Below, one piece after another: positions 1-7,414 of a stretch of DNA of 15,841 nucleotides. Below the pieces are notes generated by a model. It was not told where the DNA came from, ran no database searches, and saw only the letters and a list, made by a program, of their open reading frames with translations. The position numbers and the translations under genes are program-made. Source of the DNA: Desulfobacterales bacterium (lineage in GTDB: Bacteria > Desulfobacterota > Desulfobacteria > Desulfobacterales > JAUCGF01). The first letter of the stretch is position 1; each line of letters begins with the position of its first letter. Location: assembly GCA_029940345.1 (NCBI GenBank), contig JAOZRC010000043.1:1-15841 (forward strand). Reading direction: 5' to 3'.

Positions 1-131
1 TGCGGGGGATTGTCAGCAAGAATGATCAATATGCCATTATTTTGAATATTGAAAAGGTGTTTGCCGTTGTTGAAGCGGGCGTCGCGTCTGAGGATTCACC
101 CGGATTTCATCGAAGTGCGTCGATTGAATAA
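1..131 (+). CDS. cheW: CheW-like coupling protein, C-terminal end only (5' truncated)
   Basis: The left edge cuts this gene; reading starts with the codon at position 3 and ends at TAA 129-131. The visible 42 residues include GIVSKNDQYAIILNIEKVF, which matches the last strands of a CheW domain (a glycine-isoleucine turn, then an I-L-[ND]-I-[ED]-K-V-F strand). CheW is a cytoplasmic adaptor linking chemoreceptors to CheA. The gene ends 62 bases before the cheA ATG and is probably co-transcribed with it. The complete CheW at 5243-5764 has an equivalent ending (DEFVIIIDIGKVF), so the cluster carries two coupling proteins. A CheV or other protein ending in a CheW domain cannot be excluded from so short a piece. 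Confidence 0.75.
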   Translation, partial: RGIVSKNDQYAIILNIEKVFAVVEAGVASEDSPGFHRSASIE

Positions 132-193
132 ATTATCAAAACCTATAATTCGCGGGGTCGTAGAAACGATATTACAAAAATTGGGTGATAAAA

Positions 194-2344
194 ATGGATA
201 AAAAACAACAGTACGCCAAAGCCTATCGCCAGGAAGCCGAGGAACACCTGCAAGCTATTGAAGAAGCTATCCTGGATATTGAAGAGAATCCGGATGATAC
301 GGAAGGTCTTAACCGCTTATTTCGAGCGATTCATACGATCAAAGGCTCCGGCTCAATGTTTGGCTTTGATGACATCGCTGCCTTCGCGCATCATGTTGAG
401 ACGGTGCTTGATCATGTCCGCGAAGGCACAATTCCGGTAACGAGCCCATTGATCGATCAGATTCTCATGGCTCGCGACCGGATCAAAGTGATGCTGGATG
501 CCTCGGACGATGATGATGATAGTGGCGCGGACACGGAGACAGACGCAAAAATTATTGCCGCCCTGCAAAAATTATTGCCTGAGCCGGCAGACGCAATCAC
601 TGACACGGATACCGATGCAACGCTACAACTGCCAGACCAGGATGAGGCTCTGAATGAAGAAACGGTTTATCGTATCAGGTTCAGTCCCCATGCCAGTATT
701 ATTGCGGATGGCATGGATCCGAGATTGCTGCTGAATGAGTTGCGTGAAATGGGCGGATGCAGTATTGTGGCAAATACTGGCGCCATTCCTGCCTTAGACG
801 ACCTGGAGGCGGAAAAATGCCACTTTAGCTGGGATATAATTTTAACAACTCATTCTGATATAAATGCTGTCAGAGACGTCTTTATTTTTGTCGAAGATGA
901 AAGCCTGGTCAACATACGGCCCCTTCTGGATACGCCCTTTGAAACGGATGAAATGCAACTGAGTCCGCGATTGGGAGAAATTTTGGTGGACAAAGGTGAC
1001 GCCAACCCTGAAAAGCTTAATGAAGCGCTTGACAACCGAAAAAAAATCGGCGAATTACTGGTCGCATCCGGCGCAATATCACCAGACAAACTGACCTCCG
1101 CCCTGACGGAGCAAACGATTCTGCGCAAGCGCTCGTCGGCAATCATTGCGGATAGTGTCCGGGTGCCATCCGCCAAACTGGATAAATTGGTCAACCTGGT
1201 GGGCGAACTGGTGATCACCCAGGCCCGGTTGACCCAAATCGCCGGCGAATCGGATGCCGGCACCCCAGATAAAGCTGAACTGGCTGACCCGGTTGAAGCG
1301 TTAGAACTGTTAACCAACGAGCTGCGCGATTGCGCCCTTGATATGCGTATGATGCCAATCGGAACTATTTTCGGCAAATTCAGACGTCATATTCGCGATT
1401 TGTCAGCCGAATTGGGCAAAGAAGTCGAACTGGTCACCGAAGGCGCCGAAACCGAGTTGGATAAGAACATTATCGAACGGTTAAGCGACCCGCTGGTTCA
1501 TCTTATTCGCAACAGTATCGATCATGGCATTCATGCGCCCGAAGAACGGGAAAAAAATGGCAAACCTCGCAGGGGTACAATACGTCTGAGTGCCGCGCAT
1601 CGGGGAACCAAGGTGGTTATCACTATCAGTGATGATGGAGAGGGACTGGATTCCGGCCTCATTCGGGAAAAAGCCATTGACAAAGGGTTGATTGCCCCTG
1701 ACGCCGAACTTTCGCCAGATGAAATTTATGCGCTGATCTTTGCACCGGGTTTTTCAACCGCCCCCCAGGTGACCCGCGTTTCGGGGCGTGGCGTGGGCAT
1801 GGATGTCGTCAAACGGGAAATCAACACGCTGGGCGGAGAAATACGTATCACCAGTGAAAAGGGCAAGGGAACCACGATTCGTCTGACCATGCTTCTTACA
1901 TTGGCTATTATCGACGGTCTGCTTGTCGCGGTTGATGGCCGGCGGTTTGTTTTACCGCTGGAGCAAGTGGAGAGCTGTGCGGAATTAAACCCCGAACACC
2001 TGGCATCCGCCAAGGGCCGCGACATGTTCCGGGTGGCGGATGAACTGCTGCCTTACATCCGGTTGCGTGACATATTCGGAATCACCGCAAACTCCCGGTC
2101 GTTTGAACAAATTGCCGTCGTAAAGGCCGAACATTTTCGCGCTGGCGTTATTGTGGATGAAATCATCGGCAACGTCCAGACCGTTATCAAACCGCTCGAC
2201 CGTATTTATCAACATGCGGAGGGGATATCCGGAGCCACGATTATGGGCGATGGCGCAGTATCGCTGATTATTGATATTCCGGGGCTGATCCGTTGCGTTC
2301 GCAGGGAAGAGGAAAAAATGTTGGCTTATGGAAATCCGGAATAA
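194..2344 (+). CDS. cheA: Chemotaxis sensor histidine kinase CheA
   Basis: Cytoplasmic kinase that autophosphorylates on its Hpt domain and passes phosphate to CheY and CheB. From the ATG at 194 it has 716 residues. Order of parts: Hpt (about 5-105) with phosphoryl-acceptor His47 in AIHTIKGSGSMFGF; an acidic linker; an unassigned region (about 158-245) in the place of the P2 domain; two short repeats LGEILVDKG and IGELLVASG (about 260-307) that resemble MshEN/GspE-N style helical motifs; dimerisation helices beginning VRVPSAKLDKLVNLVGEL; an ATPase domain with N box HLIRNSIDHG (Asn440), G1 DDGEG and G2 GRGVGMD; and a C-terminal CheW-like domain from about 577. An upstream GTG at 185 is in frame, but GGTGAT at 184-189 fits a ribosome-binding site for the ATG at 194. 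The small repeats before the kinase core are not part of classical enteric CheA. Confidence 0.96.
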   Translation: MDKKQQYAKAYRQEAEEHLQAIEEAILDIEENPDDTEGLNRLFRAIHTIKGSGSMFGFDDIAAFAHHVETVLDHVREGTIPVTSPLIDQILMARDRIKVMLDASDDDDDSGADTETDAKIIAALQKLLPEPADAITDTDTDATLQLPDQDEALNEETVYRIRFSPHASIIADGMDPRLLLNELREMGGCSIVANTGAIPALDDLEAEKCHFSWDIILTTHSDINAVRDVFIFVEDESLVNIRPLLDTPFETDEMQLSPRLGEILVDKGDANPEKLNEALDNRKKIGELLVASGAISPDKLTSALTEQTILRKRSSAIIADSVRVPSAKLDKLVNLVGELVITQARLTQIAGESDAGTPDKAELADPVEALELLTNELRDCALDMRMMPIGTIFGKFRRHIRDLSAELGKEVELVTEGAETELDKNIIERLSDPLVHLIRNSIDHGIHAPEEREKNGKPRRGTIRLSAAHRGTKVVITISDDGEGLDSGLIREKAIDKGLIAPDAELSPDEIYALIFAPGFSTAPQVTRVSGRGVGMDVVKREINTLGGEIRITSEKGKGTTIRLTMLLTLAIIDGLLVAVDGRRFVLPLEQVESCAELNPEHLASAKGRDMFRVADELLPYIRLRDIFGITANSRSFEQIAVVKAEHFRAGVIVDEIIGNVQTVIKPLDRIYQHAEGISGATIMGDGAVSLIIDIPGLIRCVRREEEKMLAYGNPE

Positions 2345-2349
2345 AAATT

Positions 2350-4212
2350 ATGCCTGATCTCACAACAATCCATTCGGTCAAAGAAATACCGGCTCGACTA
2401 GCCGTGTTGATTGATGCCTTGGAAGCAGCCTGTCAGAGTGCCGAGCCTGATTTTTTGAAAGTGGGTGAGGAACTCAGATCCGTTAAGGCGGATACAGACC
2501 TTATGACCCAACAAATCCATGCGGCAGTTGATTTCATCGAAGATGCCATTGAGCGGGATGCGCTACGAAGCGTGAGAACACTTGCCGGAAAATCAATGGC
2601 AGAGATAAAACGTATTCGGGACAAAGCAGAGCAGGATTTGAAGCATATGCTGGAAGTGGCGCAACGTATGGGAGCGATTAACCGTTTATGTGCCGGAACT
2701 GAAACAATCACCACTTTTCTAAGAGTAATCAGTTTCAACATGGCCGTCAAAAGCGCCCACAGTCGCATTGCCCAGGAAACGTTTAAAGGTTTTGCGGAAG
2801 AAGCGAAAAAAGTGGCTTCAAGCTTCTCGACATTAACAGGCCAACTGGGGGCTGATTCCCAAACTGTGCAAACGGCGCAGCTTTCAGCCCATACTGAAAT
2901 ATCGGCCGATTCGGTTATGTTGCAAGGCCTGGCCCATGCGGCCGACAGCACGCTGCAAAGCGCCGTCGGAGCAAGTGAACAACTGATGGCGCATTCCCGC
3001 AACGTTTTGGAAAATGCGGGCATACGCTCACAGACCATCGCACAGCAGGTCAGTGAAATTGTAGTGAGCGTTCAATACCATGACAGTATGAGCCAACGAA
3101 TCGCACATATTTGTGAAAACCTTCGCAAAATTGTGACTGTCCGCAACGATGAAACGCAAAATGGCAAAACGCATCAGTTCAATCGAGCTGACTCTTTGTT
3201 GAACCGTCAATCAGCGGAATTACATCTGATAATCACAGAATTGGATTGTATTTATCATAAAAATATTCAGGCATTCGAGAAAATCGACAGTGAAGCGGAA
3301 CGGTTGGCGCAAAGTCTTGATATTTACGATAACCCTGACTCACTGTCTGGCGCCCAAGATTTAAACCCACTCGCGTATATCCCTGATGCCCCACCTGTTA
3401 AAACTGTGCCGGATGATCCGGATGTTGATCCGTTTGGCGCTTTGAAAACCGCCTTAAAGAGCTTGTATGAGCTGCTATGTAAGGGGCAAGAACTGACTGA
3501 ACAAATTGAAAAATCAGTTGCTTATGCTGACACTAAAACATCACGTTTTGCCATACAGGCCCGCAAGGTTCATCGTATCGGCTATGAAGCGCACATCATG
3601 GCACTTAATGCCGGTGTGAAGGCGTCAAAATTGGGCAATCAGAGACAAACGTTTGCCGTAATGGCCCAGGAAATTACGAGCCTCGCCAGGCAGTCTCAAG
3701 CGTTTGTCACCGATATCGAAACAATTCTCAAATCAGTCGGAGCGCTCAACCTTAAGGCACAAACCAATTTGCCGGAACAAATCGAACCAGGTCAATCGGG
3801 TGCCATTACGATGCTTGATGATCATATCCAGGCCGTTTCCGATGCTTTTCATCAGTTCAAAATAAAATCTTCGGAAGCTTACCAACTTGTCGGGATATTG
3901 CGAAAAAAAATAGTCCGTGTGAAAACCGGTCTTTCCTTTTTACCAGCGTTAGCCGATGAATTGATAACCTGCAAACATCTGACAGAACTCCTCGGTCGGA
4001 TTGCAGAAGCTTGGAAACGCAAGGAGCGTGAATTGACTTCCGACGAAATTGAAACGATTGTGCAACAATACAAAGTGCAACCTAATCAAGATGTTCTCAG
4101 ACAACCTGGCAGACAGAAAGATCATACTGTTTCGCCAGGAATTCCCGATCATCCACCATCATCCACTTTCTCAACTGACGATAACTTGGGAGATAATATT
4201 GACCTTTTTTGA
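2350..4212 (+). CDS. Soluble MCP-like chemosensory protein with two divergent signalling segments
   Basis: 620 residues from the ATG at 2350, five bases after the cheA stop. An upstream in-frame TTG at 2293 would overlap cheA and is less likely. The protein is rich in alpha-helix and Ala/Gln/Glu and has no signal peptide or membrane segment, so it should be cytoplasmic. Two separated segments resemble the hairpin-tip region of methyl-accepting proteins: ISFNMAVKSAHSRIAQETFKG (about 127-147, followed by FAEEAKKVASS) and MALNAGVKASKLGNQRQTF (about 417-435, followed by AVMAQEITSLA). Compare the classical ALNAAIEAARAGE...GFAVVAEEVR. Between them, SVQYHDSMSQRIAHICENL resembles the QY/FHD-x-R/QQ helix of some chemotaxis-associated proteins. 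The tip sequence is degenerate, so it may bind CheA/CheW weakly or act as an array scaffold. Function is inferred from these motifs and from its place between cheA and cheY. Confidence 0.72.
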   Translation: MPDLTTIHSVKEIPARLAVLIDALEAACQSAEPDFLKVGEELRSVKADTDLMTQQIHAAVDFIEDAIERDALRSVRTLAGKSMAEIKRIRDKAEQDLKHMLEVAQRMGAINRLCAGTETITTFLRVISFNMAVKSAHSRIAQETFKGFAEEAKKVASSFSTLTGQLGADSQTVQTAQLSAHTEISADSVMLQGLAHAADSTLQSAVGASEQLMAHSRNVLENAGIRSQTIAQQVSEIVVSVQYHDSMSQRIAHICENLRKIVTVRNDETQNGKTHQFNRADSLLNRQSAELHLIITELDCIYHKNIQAFEKIDSEAERLAQSLDIYDNPDSLSGAQDLNPLAYIPDAPPVKTVPDDPDVDPFGALKTALKSLYELLCKGQELTEQIEKSVAYADTKTSRFAIQARKVHRIGYEAHIMALNAGVKASKLGNQRQTFAVMAQEITSLARQSQAFVTDIETILKSVGALNLKAQTNLPEQIEPGQSGAITMLDDHIQAVSDAFHQFKIKSSEAYQLVGILRKKIVRVKTGLSFLPALADELITCKHLTELLGRIAEAWKRKERELTSDEIETIVQQYKVQPNQDVLRQPGRQKDHTVSPGIPDHPPSSTFSTDDNLGDNIDLF

Positions 4213-4267
4213 TTTTCAGATTATGGAAACAAATAAAAAGAAGAATTGATGGATATTGAAGAACATA

Positions 4268-4294
4268 AAGCCCAAAGTAGTGAAATATGGGCTT
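4268..4294 (+). promoter_or_regulatory. Hairpin just before the STAS gene
   Basis: AAGCCCA (4268-4274) and TGGGCTT (4288-4294) form a perfect 7-bp stem with a 13-base loop. The stem ends six bases before the GGAG ribosome-binding site of the STAS gene (4301-4304). It could moderate translation or be a remnant; there is no T-run, so it is not a standard terminator. Confidence 0.35.
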
Positions 4295-4312
4295 ATGGAT
4301 GGAGATAGAAAT

Positions 4313-4648
4313 ATGCTGACACCAGGAAAAACTGAAGACGGATGCATTCGCATTGTTGTTGAAAGTTCTATGACTGTTTACGAAGCCGAAAAATTGTGCA
4401 AGGAGTGGGCTGCTTTTTTTAGCGATGATTATAGCTCTGATTCTGAAACAGATGCCGTTGCGGGTGTGAGCCTTGATCTGAAACAGGTCAGCGCCTGCGA
4501 CATTACCGGAGTCCAATTACTATGCTCCGCTCGTAAAACGGCTGAACTGAACCATAAATCATTTTCGGTTTCAGAAGCGTCAGCAGCAGTAATAGAGGCC
4601 GTCTCTGAAACAGGTCTGGAACCGGACAAACTATTTACGGCGACTTGA
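4313..4648 (+). CDS. STAS-domain protein of the chemosensory cluster
   Basis: 111 residues forming little more than one STAS fold. After an N-terminal strand (GCIRIVVESSMTVYEAEKL) comes the conserved loop LDLKQVSACDITGVQLL, the equivalent of the D-S-x-G phosphorylation loop of anti-anti-sigma factors; Thr65 sits where SpoIIAA-type proteins carry the phosphorylated serine. The ATG at 4313 is preferred because GGAG (4301-4304) lies eight bases upstream and the domain begins immediately afterwards; a TTG at 4256 would add 19 residues running through a hairpin. Small STAS proteins occur in many deltaproteobacterial chemosensory clusters, where their role is poorly known; a phospho-switch or partner-binding role is inference. 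The gene lies between the MCP-like gene and cheY. Confidence 0.78.
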   Translation: MLTPGKTEDGCIRIVVESSMTVYEAEKLCKEWAAFFSDDYSSDSETDAVAGVSLDLKQVSACDITGVQLLCSARKTAELNHKSFSVSEASAAVIEAVSETGLEPDKLFTAT

Positions 4649-4737
4649 TTATAAGCTTTCAGATAATTAATGTCACAAGGCTAGAGGGAGGAGGCTGTAT
4701 TTGTAATACGCCGACGACCGATAACACAGTGAAATTT

Positions 4738-4754
4738 AATATGTGACTGTCTAT
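4738..4754 (+). repeat. 17-base direct repeat, copy 1 (upstream of cheY)
   Basis: AATATGTGACTGTCTAT occurs here, 29 bases before the cheY start, and again without mismatch at 7381-7397, 17 bases before the HEAT-repeat gene. Both copies are intergenic and on the same strand. The surrounding 135-base gap (4649-4783) holds no gene that I can see. A CCGATAA at 4718-4724 resembles a sigma-28 -10 element but has no good -35 partner. Confidence 0.6.
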
Positions 4755-4783
4755 AGCTTGATTTTAATCGTAGGAGATATGAA

Positions 4784-5149
4784 ATGGCCAAAGTTATTAT
4801 GACGGCGGACGACGCCGCCAGCGTAAGACAAATGGTGAGCTTTACACTGCAAGAAGCGGGATATGAGGTGACGGAGGCAGTCGACGGTCAGGACGCTCTG
4901 AAAAAGATAAACAGTTTAACTATCGACATGCTGATCACCGATATGAATATGCCCAATATGGGCGGCATTGAACTGATTCGCAAGGTGCGGGCTATCCCTC
5001 GCATTAAATTTATCCCGATTATTATGCTCACCACCGAATCGCAGGCCGCCAAAAAACAGGAAGGCAAAAAAGCGGGTGCCACTGGTTGGATTGTAAAACC
5101 GTTCAGGCCGGAACAGCTTGTGGCTGTGGTTAAAAAGGTGCTTGGCTAG
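4784..5149 (+). CDS. cheY: Chemotaxis response regulator CheY
   Basis: A 121-residue stand-alone receiver domain, the usual CheY length. The acidic pair Asp9-Asp10 (MTADDAASVR), the phosphorylated Asp53 (MLITDMNMPNMGG), Thr83/Thr84 (MLTTES) and Lys105 (WIVKPF) are all present. Phosphorylated by CheA, it would carry the signal to a motor or other effector. The start is the ATG at 4784 with TAGGAG about nine bases upstream. The ATESQ.AKKQEG.KAGATGW type of alpha4 region is typical of chemotaxis CheY rather than of general regulators. It has no output domain. The preceding 135-base gap and its repeated 17-mer suggest that it may have its own promoter in addition to readthrough from cheA. Confidence 0.95.
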   Translation: MAKVIMTADDAASVRQMVSFTLQEAGYEVTEAVDGQDALKKINSLTIDMLITDMNMPNMGGIELIRKVRAIPRIKFIPIIMLTTESQAAKKQEGKKAGATGWIVKPFRPEQLVAVVKKVLG

Positions 5150-5242
5150 TGAACGCAACCTTTGTCCATGACAAGGATATTGGTGCTGCGATGTAGGTGT
5201 TTTAAACATAATGAAATGGGAAGAAGCAAAGGAGTGAACTCA

Positions 5243-5764
5243 ATGAAAAATACTGAAATCACGGAAACAGCGCACTACCTGACCTTCAGATTGCAAGATG
5301 AAATGTTTGCCATTGATGTGGCTCAGGCGCGCGAAATTCTGGATTTGCTTCCTATCACGAAAGTGCCGCGGATGGCCGATTTTATGCGGGGCGTGATCAA
5401 TGTCCGGGGTAGCGCCGTGCCAGTTGTAGACCTACGCTTAAAATTCGGCCTGGCTTGTGCCGAGGATACGATCGAGACGCGTATCGTCATCATTGAAATA
5501 AAAGCGGATGAAGAAACCACAATACTGGGAGCGGTAGTCGATTCGGTGCATGAAGTACTCGAATTCAAACCGGACCGAATCGAAGCCTCGCCTCACATCG
5601 GAAAACGCTGGCGCACGGAGTTTATCAGGGGCATCGGCAAATATGATGACGAATTTGTTATCATTATTGATATTGGAAAAGTTTTCTCCACCGATGAACC
5701 TTTATTGGTTCAGGAAATTGAAAATGATACGGAGGTTTCCGAGCCAGGGGAAGCATCGGAATGA
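5243..5764 (+). CDS. cheW: CheW coupling protein (complete)
   Basis: 173 residues covering one CheW domain: TAHYLTFRLQDEMFAIDVAQ at the N-terminus, then the signature GVINVRGSAVPVVDLRLKFG (about 52-71), a central ILGAVVDSVHEVLEF strand pair, and the closing DEFVIIIDIGKVF. A short acidic tail follows (ENDTEVSEPGEASE). It would bridge receptors and the CheA C-terminal domain in the cytoplasmic array. The ATG at 5243 has a strong AAAGGAG (5228-5234) eight bases upstream; the longer reading from 5162 adds 27 unrelated residues and is rejected. It lies 93 bases after cheY. The cluster has a second CheW truncated at the left edge, so two adaptors may serve different receptors. Confidence 0.93.
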   Translation: MKNTEITETAHYLTFRLQDEMFAIDVAQAREILDLLPITKVPRMADFMRGVINVRGSAVPVVDLRLKFGLACAEDTIETRIVIIEIKADEETTILGAVVDSVHEVLEFKPDRIEASPHIGKRWRTEFIRGIGKYDDEFVIIIDIGKVFSTDEPLLVQEIENDTEVSEPGEASE

Positions 5765-5777
5765 TACCCGTCAATCG

Positions 5778-5894
5778 TAACCGTTCACTCCTCTCTACGT
5801 GTAAGCTAACACGGGACAGCTTCCCGCGCTACACCCTTACGCACGGTTATGCTCATGTAGAGCGGAAAGCCGTTCCGTCCAGGGGGAACGGTTA
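5778..5894. repeat. Hairpin-rich element bounded by a 9-bp inverted repeat
   Basis: The 287-base gap between cheW and cheB has no credible gene. Within it, TAACCGTTC (5778-5786) and GAACGGTTA (5886-5894) are perfect inverted repeats enclosing about 100 bases. Inside are CGTGT/ACACG (5798-5802 and 5809-5813) and CCGTTCC/GGAACGG (5870-5876 and 5885-5891). It may be a small non-autonomous mobile element or a structured RNA. I do not recognise the family. The rest of the gap (5895-6051) shows an AT-rich stretch around 5911-5930 and nothing else that I can name. Confidence 0.45.
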
Positions 5895-6051
5895 TCGTCA
5901 AACCACGGGAAACTATATTTTTATTTATTAGATATTGTCGTCGTATGATTCCCAAAGCGTTTCTTTTTATAAGTCATTTAGGAACGTTAAGCGGTATGGA
6001 TATTCCTTTGGCACAAGTGGCGTCAACGATCTATTATCAAAAGAGGGTGCG

Positions 6052-7125
6052 ATGAAAAAAAAGATCAGAGTGCTGATCGTCGATGATTCCGCTGTTGTGC
6101 GCCAGACACTGGCGGATATCATTAATTCACAGCCTGATATGGAAGTCATGGGTGTGGCTGCCGACCCCTATATTGCCGCCGCTAAAATCCGACGCGAAGT
6201 TCCCGGTGCCATTATTTTGGATATTGAAATGCCGCGCATGGATGGTGTCACCTTTTTACAAAAAATAATGACACAGCATCCGATGCCTGTGGTTATCTGT
6301 TCCTCGGTGGCTGACAAAGGCTCTGAAAACGCCCTGAAAGCGTTGGAATACGGGGCGGTTGAAATCATCGCAAAACCTCGTTTGGGCGCTAAACAATTCC
6401 TGTATGAATCAGAAATTCGGATAACGGACGCGATTAAAGCGGCTTCGGCCGCCCGCTTAAAACCGCTCGTCAAGTTTCGTAAAATCGCGCCAAAACTGAC
6501 TGCTGACGCCGTCCTGGCCAAACCAAGCGGCCGAGCGGTAATCCACACATCGGAAAAAGTAGTGGCTGTGGGCGCATCGACAGGCGGTACCGAGGCGTTG
6601 AGAATATTCCTGCAAGCCCTGCCCCAGGCCGGACCCGGCGTTGTCATTGTCCAACACATGCCGGAAAAGTTCACTGCCGCTTTTGCCCGACGCCTTAACA
6701 CGCTGTGCCGCATCGAAGTCAAAGAAGCTGCCAATAATGACAGCGTTCTTCGCGGTCGTGCGCTAATTTGTCCCGGAAACCGTCATATGCTTCTGAAACG
6801 CAGTGGGGCGCGATACTATGTCGAAGTCAGGGACGGCCCGCTGGTATGCCGGCACCGCCCCTCGGTTGACGTGCTTTTTCGTTCCGCCGCTCGCTATGGC
6901 GGTCCCAATGTCATTGGCGTTATTATGACCGGCATGGGCGATGACGGTTCGCGCGGCATGCTGGAAATGAAAAACGCCGGCTCCGCCAACATTGCCCAGG
7001 ATCAAGAAAGTTGTGTGGTCTTCGGAATGCCTAAGGAGGCGATAAAAAGAGGCGCAGTGGCAAGAATTCTCCCTCTGGAAAAAATTGCCGGCGCAGTTCT
7101 GAGAGCGAGTTCCTATCGGTTTTGA
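6052..7125 (+). CDS. cheB: Chemotaxis protein-glutamate methylesterase CheB
   Basis: 357 residues: an N-terminal receiver domain with Asp11-Asp12, phospho-acceptor Asp57 ([11 protein letters not shown]) and Lys108 (IIAKPR), then a short linker (about 140-165) and the CheB methylesterase domain. The catalytic triad is intact: Ser176 in [13 protein letters not shown], His202 in [11 protein letters not shown] and Asp298 in [12 protein letters not shown]. The enzyme removes methyl groups (and deamidates glutamine) on receptor signalling helices, giving adaptation, and is activated by CheA. The ATG at 6052 follows GAGGGTG; a TTG at 5935 is in frame but would add 39 residues unlike any CheB. No cheR methyltransferase is present in the window; it would be expected nearby or elsewhere. 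Confidence 0.95.
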   Translation: MKKKIRVLIVDDSAVVRQTLADIINSQPDMEVMGVAADPYIAAAKIRREVPGAIILDIEMPRMDGVTFLQKIMTQHPMPVVICSSVADKGSENALKALEYGAVEIIAKPRLGAKQFLYESEIRITDAIKAASAARLKPLVKFRKIAPKLTADAVLAKPSGRAVIHTSEKVVAVGASTGGTEALRIFLQALPQAGPGVVIVQHMPEKFTAAFARRLNTLCRIEVKEAANNDSVLRGRALICPGNRHMLLKRSGARYYVEVRDGPLVCRHRPSVDVLFRSAARYGGPNVIGVIMTGMGDDGSRGMLEMKNAGSANIAQDQESCVVFGMPKEAIKRGAVARILPLEKIAGAVLRASSYRF

Positions 7126-7178
7126 GCAATCCTGGATTTAAATGTGAAACTAAGGAACGCGAATTACCTGAAAATATA

Positions 7179-7357
7179 GGCATCCTTCATTTGTCGGTTT
7201 ACACTTTTTAATGTAGGGTGGGCAGAGTGTAACGGAACCCACCGCACCGAATTGCCATAAATGGTGGGTTCCGTTACACTCTGCCCACCCTACAAAATTT
7301 TGTGGCTGAACAGATCGAAAAAGTGTTAACTACTTTAGCTGTCTTATGAAGGATGCC
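7179..7357. repeat. Outer inverted repeat enclosing a palindrome
   Basis: GGCATCCTTCAT (7179-7190) and ATGAAGGATGCC (7346-7357) are perfect inverted repeats. Inside them ACACTTTTT (7201-7209) pairs with AAAAAGTGT (7318-7326), and inside those lies the 32-bp palindrome at 7212-7294. The nesting suggests either one composite structured element or one mobile repeat inserted into another. It fills most of the 289-base gap after cheB. Confidence 0.6.
7212..7294. mobile_element. Perfect 32-bp palindrome, MITE-like
   Basis: The arms 7212-7243 and 7263-7294 are exact reverse complements over 32 bases, separated by a 19-base loop. The left arm begins TGTAGGGTGGGCAGAG and ends GGAACCCACC. GTAGGGTGGG.../...AACCCACC palindromes are, from memory, dispersed intergenic repeats in several bacterial lineages, so this is probably a non-autonomous mobile repeat. 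Perfect arms suggest a recent arrival or active maintenance. No transposase is present. Confidence 0.7.
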
Positions 7358-7380
7358 AAAATCCAACGATATTTTTTTGA

Positions 7381-7397
7381 AATATGTGACTGTCTAT
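7381..7397 (+). repeat. 17-base direct repeat, copy 2 (upstream of the HEAT gene)
   Basis: Exact second copy of AATATGTGACTGTCTAT (first at 4738-4754). It ends 17 bases before the ATG of the HEAT-repeat gene. A shared control site or a trace of a dispersed repeat are both possible. Confidence 0.6.
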
Positions 7398-7414
7398 TAG
7401 GACAATAATGACTG

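Noticed and set aside
2293..2349. Extended TTG start for the MCP-like gene overlapping the end of cheA
   Set aside because: The 19 added residues are simply cheA sequence in another frame; the ATG at 2350 directly after the cheA stop is the simpler start.
4097..4516. A 139-residue reverse-strand reading frame over the STAS region
   Set aside because: It overlaps two well-supported forward genes, has no recognisable motif and is a shadow frame.
4718..4724. Sigma-28 (FliA-type) promoter upstream of cheY based on CCGATAA
   Set aside because: Only the -10-like part matches; at the right distance upstream I see no TAAA-type -35 element.
5765..5934. Group II intron fragment between cheW and cheB
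   Set aside because: The hairpins do not match the domain V consensus, and neither an intron 5' GUGYG start nor a reverse transcriptase gene is present.
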